Part shown: in pieces, positions 20,897-30,450 of the stretch
Layout: each line of letters opens with the position of its first letter
Position numbering within the stretch: the first letter of the stretch is position 1
Assembly: GCA_949358305.1 (NCBI GenBank)
Contig: OX442315.1
Coordinates: 14,970,427-15,030,426 of the forward strand
Origin: Strigamia acuminata
Lineage: Eukaryota; Arthropoda; Chilopoda; Geophilomorpha; Linotaeniidae
Length of the DNA: 60,000 nucleotides
Direction of reading: 5' to 3'
Made by a program: the position numbers and the translations under genes
The notes under the pieces: model-generated
Seen by the model: only the letters and a program-made list of their open reading frames with translations
Databases searched by the model: none
What the model was told of the DNA's origin: nothing

Positions 20897-21710
20897 TGTA
20901 ATCGATTGCACGATCTGCAAATTAAATTTTCTGTGTCATCATTTAAATAAGTAGCAGTTTTTGAATTTCCCGCGTGAACGTCACGTGATTTGACGATCTG
21001 CTTGCGAGAATTCGACCATTGTGAACAAAATCATTGAATTCAGATATTATTACTTATATTCAAGTAAAAAATTAGCAGTTTTGAAATAATTTTATTCGGC
21101 TTCAAAATTAATTTTTGAAAGAATGATTTGAAGACCGAGGATATTCTTACGTACGTACGTAAGAATAACGTTTGCCCGACGAGCCGCTATTCTTACGTAC
21201 ATACATACGTACGTACGTACACGTACGAAAGGGCAGAGATGAAACCCACCAGCATATTTGCCCCTCAAAAAAAACAAAATGAATGCATGAAACAAACACA
21301 AAATGAATGCAACACAGGAACGAATACTTGCAAACACAGGAACACCAAACAAAATTCTTGCAGAACAATGAGCGACACGACACGTGTAGGTGGTATAAGT
21401 AAGAATAATGATCCCCCCTGGCGGCCCGCAATGTACGTATGAATAGCTATACGTTATTCTTACGTACGTACGTACGTACGTACGAATATACAGTTTTTCA
21501 GGGGCCGAGAATGGGCTTCCGTGCAATTTTTCCGTTTGTACGTAAGAAGACCACGGCGAAAATTATATTTTCGGCACGTATTATTCTTAATATGGTGGCA
21601 AGTGTGCTAAAACTACAGGCGTATTGACTCGAAAATGACTTCATTTTGCAGACAAATAAGCATATTGTTTGAATCCAACAATCGGTAAATGACTGATGCC
21701 ATTTTTTGCA
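20897..21710. repeat. Intergenic with ACGT-repeat insertion (about 21139-21575)
   Basis: Compared with the paralogous flank at about 28016, an insertion interrupts the sequence after TTTGAAGAC. It is bordered on both sides by (TACG)n runs with self-complementary arms near 21146-21225 and 21452-21485, and encodes no supported protein. Possibly a foldback or MITE-like element; ends and TSD not resolved. Confidence 0.5.
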
Positions 21711-21712
21711 CA

Positions 21713-21778
21713 AAGTTTCAATATTGCAACAACAGGTGGTGCCTGACTCGTATTTATACGACACAACATTCTGGACAA
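21713..21778 (+). promoter_or_regulatory. BTB-array promoter block, copy 4
   Basis: AAAGTTTCAATATTGCAACA then ACAGGTGGTGCCTGACTCGT and ACACAACATTCTG; followed by mini-ORF M-A-V-stop at 21780-21791. Nearly identical to copy 2. Confidence 0.78.
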
Positions 21779-21835
21779 AATGGCGGTTTAAATTGCTAGT
21801 AGTAATCGTTCTCATTAAGCAAAATTAAAAAAAAA

Positions 21836-23545
21836 ATGGGTAATTGTAATAGTACGACGTCCAACTCGTACAAAAAAATCCGATTAAGTGAAACTGAATC
21901 AGAGTCACCGGTCGAAATTCTAGAAAATCTCCAAGAAATTCAAAATAAATTAACTCTGACCAATATGTACAATTCAAGAGACGACGCCAAAGCCGAGACG
22001 GTCATTCTCAAGTGTAAAGATGGGCAAGTCCGTGCCCACAGATGCGTGTTAGTCGCCGGCAATGACTACTTTCGAGCAATATTAAGTCCAGGCAGCCTCG
22101 AGAATGAACAAAACATTATATCTCTTCCCGACACCTCAATGGAAATCATCAATGTCGTCACCAAATTCGTCTACGCGCAAGACATTCCCTTCCAGCCCGA
22201 AATGACGGACAGTTTGGTACTCGAAATAATTATGATCGCCGACAAAATGCAGTTGAAAGGCTTATTTGACAAGTTTTGGAAATTATATTGCAACCCGATA
22301 ACCTTGGATAAATTTTTAAAAGTTTGGCAGATGGCGGAAATGTTCAATCGAGAAGAAACGATCAACGCGGTTCAAACATTCGTCTTAATGAACTTAAAAC
22401 GCATCTCGGAGACGGACCTGCTGCCTGACATCACTTTGACACAACTAGAAAGTCTTATTTCCAAGGTGAAACCCATTAAATTGGAGGAATTTGTCGTATT
22501 TCTGCTCAACTGGGAAGTGAAGACACGCGGCCGACGAGAAACCAACAACACGGAAATTGTGATGCATTTCCTCTCCAAATGCGGCGTGGAGAAACTACCG
22601 GACTACTCACTCCGTAAACTGTTAGAAACTAAAATAACAATCGCATCAGCTTCTGTGTGCGACGTTTTAAGGAAGGAGTTCGACTCCAGGGCGACACGAC
22701 GGTTGGCTCGTTCTGCGCGAGAACTTCGAATTGTCGCTTTCGAAGTGGACCAGCACGAGTGCAAAAGAACGGTTTCGTTGCTAAGCGACGAGGGCTGGTT
22801 GCCCGGCTCTGATCTGCTGGTTTCGGACGACGTCGACGATAACCTCATTAATTATTTCCCGGCAGTTTCGGCCACGGGGTCCGTGTTTTATTTCACTTTA
22901 TCCGAGAACAACACGCTGTTTTCCGCCATCTATCAGAGCACTTCGTTGATCAAGTATCAGTTACTAATGGAAACGCCCGTGAATTTCGATAAAATGATGA
23001 GCGAAACTGCGGAACACGATGAAGTGGTCTTCCGAGAAGCGAAAGCCAAGTTTTTGAATTTTAATCTTGAATCGAGAAGGTGGGGGATTTTTGATGTTGG
23101 AGATCTGACTGAAGATTGTAAGGGCGTTCTTTTGGTGACTGGTAACGTAGTTTTCATCGACGTGGATGAACGGCGCATAAAGTTTGTGGATCGACGTATT
23201 GGGATTTGGACAGTGAGGGAGAAATTGCCGGGCAGTTGGCAAAGTGTAAAGTGTAAAAGCCTGCTCGTTAATTCGAAGGGAAAATTGATTTTTGTCCAAA
23301 AATTACCAGACAGTTGTTTGTTAGTTTACGATATTGAAAGTGACGGTTGGAGCGTGGTTCCGTCGCCGAATATTACGGGTGACGTCATTTTGTACGTTAT
23401 TTACGACGACGACTGTTTGATATTCGAGAAAAGAAATAATGCGTATAATATTTATTCGTTGGAGATGATGATTGTGGTCAAAGAGTATGCAGTAAAGGAA
23501 AATTTTGCAGGTTGCGTTCATTTTGATGCGAGTTTTGAGAGTTGA
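21836..23545 (+). CDS. BTB-BACK kelch-like protein 5, predicted N-myristoylated
   Basis: 569 codons, intronless, MGNCNSTT start as in the gene at 16737, with which it shares almost its whole length. BTB about 45-155, BACK about 160-275, propeller-like remainder (SATGSVFYFTLSE, LPGSWQSVKCKSL, YDIESDGWSVVPSPN). Three codons (around SRATRRLAR) are gained relative to protein 3. Predicted CUL3 adaptor with a possible lipid anchor. AATAAA near 23683. Confidence 0.9.
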   Translation: MGNCNSTTSNSYKKIRLSETESESPVEILENLQEIQNKLTLTNMYNSRDDAKAETVILKCKDGQVRAHRCVLVAGNDYFRAILSPGSLENEQNIISLPDTSMEIINVVTKFVYAQDIPFQPEMTDSLVLEIIMIADKMQLKGLFDKFWKLYCNPITLDKFLKVWQMAEMFNREETINAVQTFVLMNLKRISETDLLPDITLTQLESLISKVKPIKLEEFVVFLLNWEVKTRGRRETNNTEIVMHFLSKCGVEKLPDYSLRKLLETKITIASASVCDVLRKEFDSRATRRLARSARELRIVAFEVDQHECKRTVSLLSDEGWLPGSDLLVSDDVDDNLINYFPAVSATGSVFYFTLSENNTLFSAIYQSTSLIKYQLLMETPVNFDKMMSETAEHDEVVFREAKAKFLNFNLESRRWGIFDVGDLTEDCKGVLLVTGNVVFIDVDERRIKFVDRRIGIWTVREKLPGSWQSVKCKSLLVNSKGKLIFVQKLPDSCLLVYDIESDGWSVVPSPNITGDVILYVIYDDDCLIFEKRNNAYNIYSLEMMIVVKEYAVKENFAGCVHFDASFES

Positions 23546-23754
23546 TTGTAGATAAATTTGCGGTTTTGGAATGGCCTTTCTGTTGGATACAGTAGTGGTG
23601 AGCTCGCCGTTTGGAACTGTGCTTGTTTCGAAAATGTCTGGACATTAATTTATCTTTTACTATAGGACGATAATGACAAAGGAATAAAAATTGTAAATTT
23701 GTTTGTTTATTTTCATCAATTTTTTTTCAAAGTTTTTTATTTATTTATTTATTA

Positions 23755-24180
23755 TACTCGAGTTGCACTCAAAAAGGCACCTCACAATGTGTACTCCCAT
23801 TGGTTGAGCCAGTTTACTGGTGTAGTGATTCGGAAAAGTAGGCCCAAACACCAGAATTGCATTACAATGTACAGACATTGTAATCGATTGCCTAGGCAAC
23901 GGCCTAAAATTCAAACTTCCAGACGATGTAAGCAATAAACACAACAAACATGAGTTTGACATTTTTTAATGTGTGAAACTTTATTTTAATGATGGAAATA
24001 ACATTTTATATTAAATAAAATCAAAATAACATAAACTAAATTAGTCATAACAATCACAACAATAAATAAAAAACAAAACTACTTCTCCTGGTAGTAGTAT
24101 ACAGTCTGGAGTTAGTAGTAAACTGGCTCGACCAATGGGAGTACACATTGTGAGGTGCCTCTTTGAGTGCAACTCGAGTA
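23755..24180. mobile_element. TA-target MITE with 65-bp inverted repeats, 426 bp
   Basis: Left arm from TACTCGAGTTGCACTCAAA, right arm its inverted complement for about 65 bp (one or two mismatches). TA flanks both sides (23753-23754, 24181-24182). The unoccupied site is visible in paralogous flanks (18620 region). Consistent with a Tc1/mariner-type non-autonomous element; no transposase. Confidence 0.85.
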
Positions 24181-24381
24181 TAGTTGTCACCCGTTGGATT
24201 ACGACTAAATGTTTTGCAAACAACTTAAAAAGAAACAATCGTAATAGAAAATAAATGTTAAATGCGAATGTGCGCTGTTTTATGTGCAAAAATGTTATCG
24301 AAATGATAGATAAAAAAGAACAACGGATCTGCTGGATTTCCATTTGCCGTTCATATTGCATAGATTTGCTTTGTTGTCGTA

Positions 24382-24674
24382 TACAGGGTGTCTCGCCGAA
24401 CACAAAAACTTTTCAGTAAGAGATAATTTTTTTAAGAACAGTTCTAGACTAATTAGATGGTGATCTACAACTTTGCAATTGACATTTTTTGCATAGCATT
24501 GTTGGTTTAAAAGTTACGAGTTGCAAAACAGTGATGCAACAATGCCACATGAATTTAATATGTTTCATTGAATTCGTCACATGTTATTTACTTAAATTCA
24601 TAATCCAAACTTTTTTCGAATTAACATGATTATGAAATAATTCACCTGGTAGGTGTTCGGCGAGACACCCTGTA
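24382..24674. mobile_element. Mariner-like MITE, 293 bp
   Basis: Ends TACAGGGTGTCTCGCCGAAC and its inverted complement (about 22 bp). TA flanks at 24380-24381 and 24675-24676. The ACAGGGTGTC terminus is common among mariner-type MITEs. Its right edge is abutted by a solo LTR. Confidence 0.8.
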
Positions 24675-24676
24675 TA

Positions 24677-24891
24677 TGTTGGAAATCGTGTGGTTGAAAT
24701 AATGCAACATCATCGTAGGGTTAAAGAATTACAAGTGTTTATTCTGGGAAAATACACAGGTTAAATATGTAGACACTGGGCCATGATTGGCTGTTAAATT
24801 GGGTCGTCTAGTGGGCGTATCAGCGTCTGCCACGGAACGTCCGAGTGCCCTCTCACGACGTAATGGCGGTCAAGCGACATGGGGTCCAACA
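24677..24891 (-). mobile_element. Solo LTR of a copia-like family (215 bp)
   Basis: Starts TGTTGGAAATCGTGTGG and ends GTCCAACA, flanked by exact 5-bp duplications GTATA (24672-24676 and 24892-24896). It is diverged from, but clearly the same family as, the LTRs at 56287 and 59844. Strand follows that element. A product of LTR-LTR recombination. Confidence 0.85.
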
Positions 24892-24897
24892 GTATAT

Positions 24898-25808
24898 TGA
24901 AGCAATCCTGGCTCTTCTAATGCAAAAACAAGATTGCTTGATGCTTTTCAAAGACTTATACTTGATTTTAATAATAACAAATAATAACCAAGTTCTTAAA
25001 ATGACACTCTTAATTTTAATAAACACTCTAGGAAACAAACGGGAATTATTCCGACTTGGAATAATTCACAATGATAAGTTAAACTTAGGAATAATGCAAT
25101 GCGAGTGAATTCCTCGACTTTGAGAACAGTTTCAATAATACTAATTAAACGTACGACTTAAAGACAAAATACACGAAATAAAGATATTAGCAGGAAAACA
25201 CTAGCAATGAACACGATCGACTCGGTTCGGAATTGATGTATGGCGGCGAGTTGTTCTGCTTGAGGGCTCGTCGCGTGCTCGGCGTCGATACGGAATTGTA
25301 CGCGAGATTCGGTCCGCGTCTCGGTGTGATTCCTTCCTTCGGTCCAACGCCGGCTGCGGCGATGGACGAGCGTCGAAGCCGTGGCTGACTGGAATCACGT
25401 GACTCTTGCTTGGAGAAAAGTTTTATCCCTATCTTCTTTGTGGTGAAGATATAGCCGAAAGTGTCTTCGAATATCAAATGTGATATTTAAAGAAGAGACT
25501 GAACTTGAACGAGGTTACCTCAAATAAAAATACAATTTCAATGGTAAAAGTTGCAGTGTTTGTTTCAAGTTGTTTTCATGTTCAAGTTTAGGTTCAGACT
25601 GAATCTTAGAGAGGATTCTCCTCATGTTAACGGGTATGTAGCATTTCCTGTAGCCCTTGATTTCTACTGTTCCCACTACAATCATAGGGGCTACATCCTG
25701 TGATCCCTAAATATTGTTGCAACTCTTTTAGCATTAAATATTTTACTACTAAATTACAACTAAATTACAAGAAATTTCCTTTATTTATGGTAATTTGGGA
25801 TTACCACA
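24898..25808. mobile_element. Probable solo LTR, 911 bp, unknown family
   Basis: TG...CA ends (TGAAGCAATCC and GGATTACCACA) with ATAT on both sides (24894-24897, 25809-25812). Paralogous flanks run uninterrupted into ATGCATCGAAAAGTG, so this block is an insertion. A 4-bp TSD would fit a gypsy-type LTR. No ORF of note. The short, AT-only TSD makes exact ends uncertain. Confidence 0.45.
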
Positions 25809-25960
25809 ATATGCATCGAAAAGTGCATTTGTGTGTCTTAAAACGCATTTAAATTAAATAGTTGCAATTTTTTTTCAGGTGCAAACACTTTTAATGCAAT
25901 AAAATGATTTTTTGAACTTTAAAAATATTGAATCAGCATGTCGAGCCATTTGTCTTCCCA

Positions 25961-26024
25961 AAGTTTGAATATTGCAACAACAGGTGGTAACTGTGTCACA
26001 TTTGTATAAAACAGCATTGTTCCA
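25961..26024 (+). promoter_or_regulatory. BTB-array promoter block, copy 5
   Basis: AAGTTTGAATATTGCAACAA, CAGGTGGTAACTGTGTCACA, TTTGTATAAAACAGC: same subtype as copy 3. Confidence 0.78.
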
Positions 26025-26030
26025 GGAAAA

Positions 26031-26069
26031 ATGGCTGATGGAAGGAGAGGCAAAATTAAGGCGAAATGA
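26031..26069 (+). other. Upstream ORF with ATGA overlap
   Basis: ATG at 26031 (AAAATGGCT) encodes MADGRRGKIKAK and stops at TGA 26067-26069, overlapping an ATG at 26066. In this gene that ATG is out of frame with the BTB ORF because of one extra nucleotide before 26100, so the functional start should be 26100. Confidence 0.6.
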
Positions 26070-26099
26070 GTAGCCCGTGTATTTACACAAATACCCACG

Positions 26100-27785
26100 A
26101 TGTCAAACTCCAAGAAAAAAATTCGCGTGAAAGACCTAGAATCGAAACCAACGGTCGAAAGTAAAGATAATTTTGAAGAAGAGCAATATAAATTAATTGT
26201 AAATCATTTGTACGAATCAAAAGACGACGTTGAAGCCGAAACAGTTGTTCTGAAATGCACAGATGGGCACATCCGTGCCCACAAATGGATCTTAGTCACT
26301 GGAAGTGACTACTTTCGGGCAATATTAAACCAAGGAAGCATGGAGAACGATCAAAACATGGTAGACCTTCCCGACACACCGATGGCAGTCCTCGATATCG
26401 TCATCAAATTCGTGTACGCGCAAGACATTCCCATCCAGCCCGAAATGTCGGATAGTTTGATACTCGAAATAATTATGACCGCAGACAAAATGCAGTTGAA
26501 AGGCTTATTTGACAAGTTTTGGAAATTATATTGCAACCCGATCACTGTGGATAAATTTTTAAAGGTTTGGCAGATGGCGGAAATGTTCCATCGAGACGAA
26601 ACGGTCAGTACGGTTCAAAACTTCGTTTTAAGGAACATGAAACGAATCTCGGAGACTGACAAGCTTTCACACATCACGTTGACGCAGTTAGAAAGTCTCG
26701 TTTATCACGTGAAACCCAATAAATTGGAGGAATTTATCGTGTTTGTGCTCAATTGGGAAACGAATACGCGTGACCAAAAAGAAAACAACAACGCGGGTGT
26801 CGTGACGGATTTGCTTTTCAAATGTGGTATCGAAAATCTAGCAGACTATTCGCTCCGGAGACTATTATCGAACGAAATAGTTATTAAATCAGCATGTTTG
26901 TTCGACACTTTAAGCAAGGAGGCGACGTCGAGGGCGACGTCCAGGTGGCTGACTACTTTTGCGCGCGAAGTACAAATTTTTGCTTTTGAAGCTGACGAGG
27001 AAGTGGTGGACCATAAGTCCTCGTTGCTAAGCGAGGAGAAGTGGGAGCCCGGCGCCAGACCACTGGTTGCGAAAGGGGACGAATCACTGATCGACCATTT
27101 TCCCACAGCTTCGAGCACGGGGAAAGTGTTTTATTTCGCAATAGCCCAAAGCTACTTGGAGATTATTGCCATCGAGTGCGAGACTGATGAGTCGTTCTTA
27201 AGTGAAAAGTTTACGACAGTAATTTCGGATAAACCGACGAGCGACACTGCTAATTACAACGAGGTGTTCTTCCGGCATACGAATGGCGCGTATTTGTGTT
27301 TCAATTTCGACTTGAAGACGTGGCGGACGGTGCATTTTGGCGATCGGATCGAGGATTGCAAGTGCATGCTTTTGGCTACTGGTGACGAGTATTTCTTCGA
27401 CGTGGATGAACGACACATGAAAATTGTGGATACACAGTTGAGAGATTGGACGACGAAAAAGAAATTGCCGGGCAATTGGCAAAGTGTAAAGTGTAAAAAT
27501 CTGCGCAGGATTTCGACGGATAAATTGATTTTCTTCCAGAAATGTCCCGAAAGTTGTTTGTTAGTTTACGATATTTATCGTGACGGTTGGAGCGTGGTTT
27601 CGTCGCCGAATATTACGGGTGAGGTCGTTCTGTACGTTTGTTTCGACGAAGACTGTTTGATATTCGAAGAAAGAGATAGTGCGTTTAATATTTATTCTTT
27701 GGAGACGTTGAAGGTGGTTAAACAGTATGCGATAACGGAAAATTTCGATGGTTGCGTTTACTTAGATGCGAGTTTAAAGATTTGA
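26100..27785 (+). CDS. BTB-BACK kelch-like protein 6
   Basis: 561 codons, intronless, from ATG 26100 (MSNSKKKIRVKDLESK). BTB about 35-145 (IRAHKWILVTGSDYFRAILN), BACK about 150-260, propeller-like part to the end (CFNFDLKTWRTVHFGDRIED, LPGNWQSVKCKNL, VYDIYRDGWSVVSSPNITGE). Relative to the gene at 35383 a 1-nt insertion (ACCCACG versus AACACG) breaks the N-terminal 11-codon extension, so translation must use the internal ATG. AATAAA near 27829. Predicted CUL3 adaptor. Confidence 0.9.
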   Translation: MSNSKKKIRVKDLESKPTVESKDNFEEEQYKLIVNHLYESKDDVEAETVVLKCTDGHIRAHKWILVTGSDYFRAILNQGSMENDQNMVDLPDTPMAVLDIVIKFVYAQDIPIQPEMSDSLILEIIMTADKMQLKGLFDKFWKLYCNPITVDKFLKVWQMAEMFHRDETVSTVQNFVLRNMKRISETDKLSHITLTQLESLVYHVKPNKLEEFIVFVLNWETNTRDQKENNNAGVVTDLLFKCGIENLADYSLRRLLSNEIVIKSACLFDTLSKEATSRATSRWLTTFAREVQIFAFEADEEVVDHKSSLLSEEKWEPGARPLVAKGDESLIDHFPTASSTGKVFYFAIAQSYLEIIAIECETDESFLSEKFTTVISDKPTSDTANYNEVFFRHTNGAYLCFNFDLKTWRTVHFGDRIEDCKCMLLATGDEYFFDVDERHMKIVDTQLRDWTTKKKLPGNWQSVKCKNLRRISTDKLIFFQKCPESCLLVYDIYRDGWSVVSSPNITGEVVLYVCFDEDCLIFEERDSAFNIYSLETLKVVKQYAITENFDGCVYLDASLKI

Positions 27786-28395
27786 TGTAATCGATTCGAT
27801 CTGCAAATTAAATTTACTGTGTCATCAATAAATAGCAATTTTTGAATTTCCCGCGTGAACGTCACGTGATTTGACGATCTGCTTGCGAGAATTCGACCAT
27901 TGTGAACAAAACCATTGAATTCAGATATTATTACTTATATTCAATTAAAAAATTAGCAGTTTTGAAATAATTTTATTCAGCTTCCAAATTACTTTTTGGA
28001 AGAATGATTTGAAGACATTTAATTTTGGACAGGAAAATTATACTTCCCCGTTAAACTTTCGGCACGTATGAGTCTGAATATGGTGCGATGTGTGCTAAAA
28101 CTACAGGCTTAATGCCACTTCTGCTTAATTTATCGAGAAATGTGCTCATTTGCTCTTCAAATAACGAGAAAATTCTTAGGTCTAGGTGTAGGTGAAGAAA
28201 TACATTATGGTTGTTGCTGTTGGTCTACAGTAAGAAAAAAATTAATAAGAGAATTGTTTCCATGTTACCAGCGCTGCTTACCTTTCCAATAACTAGAACT
28301 TTTGATCCAATTTTTTTCCACGAAGCATTCCTTACCCACCCGTTCAAATTTGTTTGAATCCAACAATCGGTAAATGACTGATGCCGTTTGTTTGC
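27786..28395. other. Intergenic, shared flank
   Basis: Starts with the flank seen after the genes at 19178 and 35383 (CCCGCGTGAACGTCACGTGA). No gene or mobile-element end recognised. Confidence 0.5.
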
Positions 28396-28396
28396 A

Positions 28397-28460
28397 GAAA
28401 GTTTAAATATTGCAACAACGGGTGGTGCTTGACTCATATTTATACGACACAACATTCTGT
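28397..28460 (+). promoter_or_regulatory. BTB-array promoter block, copy 6
   Basis: AAAGTTTAAATATTGCAACA, ACGGGTGGTGCTTGACTCAT, ACACAACATTCTG: MGN-subtype block with one core substitution (CGGGTGG), followed by mini-ORF M-A-D-stop at 28466-28477. Confidence 0.75.
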
Positions 28461-28519
28461 ACAAAATGGCGGATTAAATTGATAGTAGTAATCGTCCTCA
28501 TTCAGCAAAATTTAAAAAA

Positions 28520-30226
28520 ATGGGAAATTGTAATAGTACGACGTCCAACCCGAACAAAAAAATCCGGCTGAGCGACCTAGAATCAGAAACAGAGGTCGGA
28601 ATTAAAAAGAATTTCGAAGAAGCGCAATATAAATTAATCGTGAATCATCTTTACGCATCAAGAGACTGCACTCAAGCCGAAACAGTTGTTTTGCAGTGCA
28701 AGGATGGGCAGATCCGTGCCCACAAATGGATCTTACTTGAAGGAAGTGACTATTTTCGAGCAATTTTAAGCCAAGGCAGCATGGAGAACGAACAGAACAT
28801 GGTATGCCTTTTCGACACACCGATGGAAATCCTCGATATCGTCATCAAATTCGTGTATGCGCAAGACATTCTCATCGAGCCCGAAATGCCGGACAGTTTG
28901 TTACTCGAAATAATTATGACCGCCGACAAAATGCAGTTGAAAGGCTTGTTCGATAAGTATTGGAAATTATATTGCAACCCGATCACTCTGGATACATTTT
29001 TAAAGGTTTGGCAGATGGCGGAAATGTTCCATCGAGACGAAACGGTCAGCACGGTTCAAACATTCGTTTTAAGGAACATGAAACGAATCTCGGAGACTGA
29101 AATGCTTTCGCACATCACGTTGACGCAATTAGAAAGTCTCGTTTCCCACGTGAAACCCAATATATTGGACGAATTTCTCGTATTTGTGCTCAATTGGGAA
29201 ACGAAGACGCGTGATCAAAAAGAAAACAACAACGCGGGTGTCGTGACGAATTTGCTTTTCAAATGCGGTATCGAAAATTTACCAGACTATTCGCTCCGGA
29301 GACTATTATCGAACGGAATAGTTATTAAATCAGCATGTTTGTTCGACACTTTAAGCAAGGAGTCGACGTCGAGGGCGACGTCCAGGTGGCTGACTACTTT
29401 TGCGCGCGAAGTACTAATTTTTTACTTTCGAGCTGACGAGGATATGGTGGACCAATCGTTCATGTTGCTAAGCGAGGATAAGTGGGTGCCCGCCGCCAGA
29501 CCACTGCTTCCGAAAGCAGACGAATCACTGATCGACTATTTTCCCACAGCTTCGAGCACGGGGAATGTGTTTTATTTCGGAATTTGCGATGGCCACGTGC
29601 AGTTTCATGCCGTCGAGTGCGAGACTGATGACACGTTCTTCAGTGAAAAGTTAACGACTATAATTTCGGATAAAGCGACGAGCGACACTGCTAATTACAA
29701 CGAGGTGTTCTTCCGACATACGAATGGCGCGTATTCGTGTTTTAATTTCGAGTTGAAGACGTGGCGGACGGTGCATTTTGGCGATCGGATCGAGGATTGC
29801 AAGTGCATGCTTTTGGCTACTAGTGACAATTATTTTTTCGAAGTGGACGAACGACACATGAAAATTGTGGATACACAGTTGAGGTGTTGGACGACGAAAA
29901 AGAAATTGCCGGGCAATTGGAAAAGTGTAAAGTGTAAAAATCTGCGCAGGGTTTCGACAGAGAAATTGATTTTTTTTCAAAAACGTCCCGAAAGTTGTTT
30001 GTTGGTTTACGATATTTATTGTGACCATTGGAGCGTGGTTTCGTCGCCGAATATTACGGGTGAGGTCGTTCTGTACGTTTGTTTCGACGAAGACTGCTTG
30101 GTATTCGAAAAAAGAAATAGTGTGTTTAATATTTATTCTTTGGAGACGATGAAGGTCGTTAAACAGTATGCGATAACGGAAAATTTAGATGGTTGCGTAT
30201 ATATAGATGCGAGTTTAAAAATTTGA
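28520..30226 (+). CDS. BTB-BACK kelch-like protein 7 (chimeric N-terminus, predicted N-myristoylated)
   Basis: 568 codons, intronless. Promoter and N-terminus (MGNCNSTTSNPNKKIRL) are of the 16737/21836 type, but the body (KWILLEGSDYFRAILS, HFGDRIEDCKCMLLA, YDIYCDHWSVVSSPN) is of the 19178/26100 type. The switch lies between about codon 12 and the BTB domain, so this looks like recombination or gene conversion. BTB about 45-155, BACK about 160-270. AATAAA near 30274. Predicted CUL3 adaptor with a possible lipid anchor. Confidence 0.9.
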   Translation: MGNCNSTTSNPNKKIRLSDLESETEVGIKKNFEEAQYKLIVNHLYASRDCTQAETVVLQCKDGQIRAHKWILLEGSDYFRAILSQGSMENEQNMVCLFDTPMEILDIVIKFVYAQDILIEPEMPDSLLLEIIMTADKMQLKGLFDKYWKLYCNPITLDTFLKVWQMAEMFHRDETVSTVQTFVLRNMKRISETEMLSHITLTQLESLVSHVKPNILDEFLVFVLNWETKTRDQKENNNAGVVTNLLFKCGIENLPDYSLRRLLSNGIVIKSACLFDTLSKESTSRATSRWLTTFAREVLIFYFRADEDMVDQSFMLLSEDKWVPAARPLLPKADESLIDYFPTASSTGNVFYFGICDGHVQFHAVECETDDTFFSEKLTTIISDKATSDTANYNEVFFRHTNGAYSCFNFELKTWRTVHFGDRIEDCKCMLLATSDNYFFEVDERHMKIVDTQLRCWTTKKKLPGNWKSVKCKNLRRVSTEKLIFFQKRPESCLLVYDIYCDHWSVVSSPNITGEVVLYVCFDEDCLVFEKRNSVFNIYSLETMKVVKQYAITENLDGCVYIDASLKI

Positions 30227-30450
30227 TGCAATCGATTGCACGAAGTGCAAATAAAATTTTCTGTGTCATTATTTAAATAAATTACAGTTTTAGAATTTGC
30301 CGCGTGAAGTTTGCGTTATGAAATAATTTTATTCGGTTTCCAAATTTATTTTTGGAAGAATGATTATATGCCACGAGCTGAAATACATTTTATTTCGTGT
30401 GAATATTCGCGTTGAAAGTTTTAACCTCGATATTAATAAATGAAAATCTT

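Noticed and set aside
21092-21526. Possible protein from the ACGT-repeat insertion (minus strand, 144 codons)
   Set aside because: Composition is driven by the (TACG)n repeat (TYVRTYVR-like) and there is no domain.
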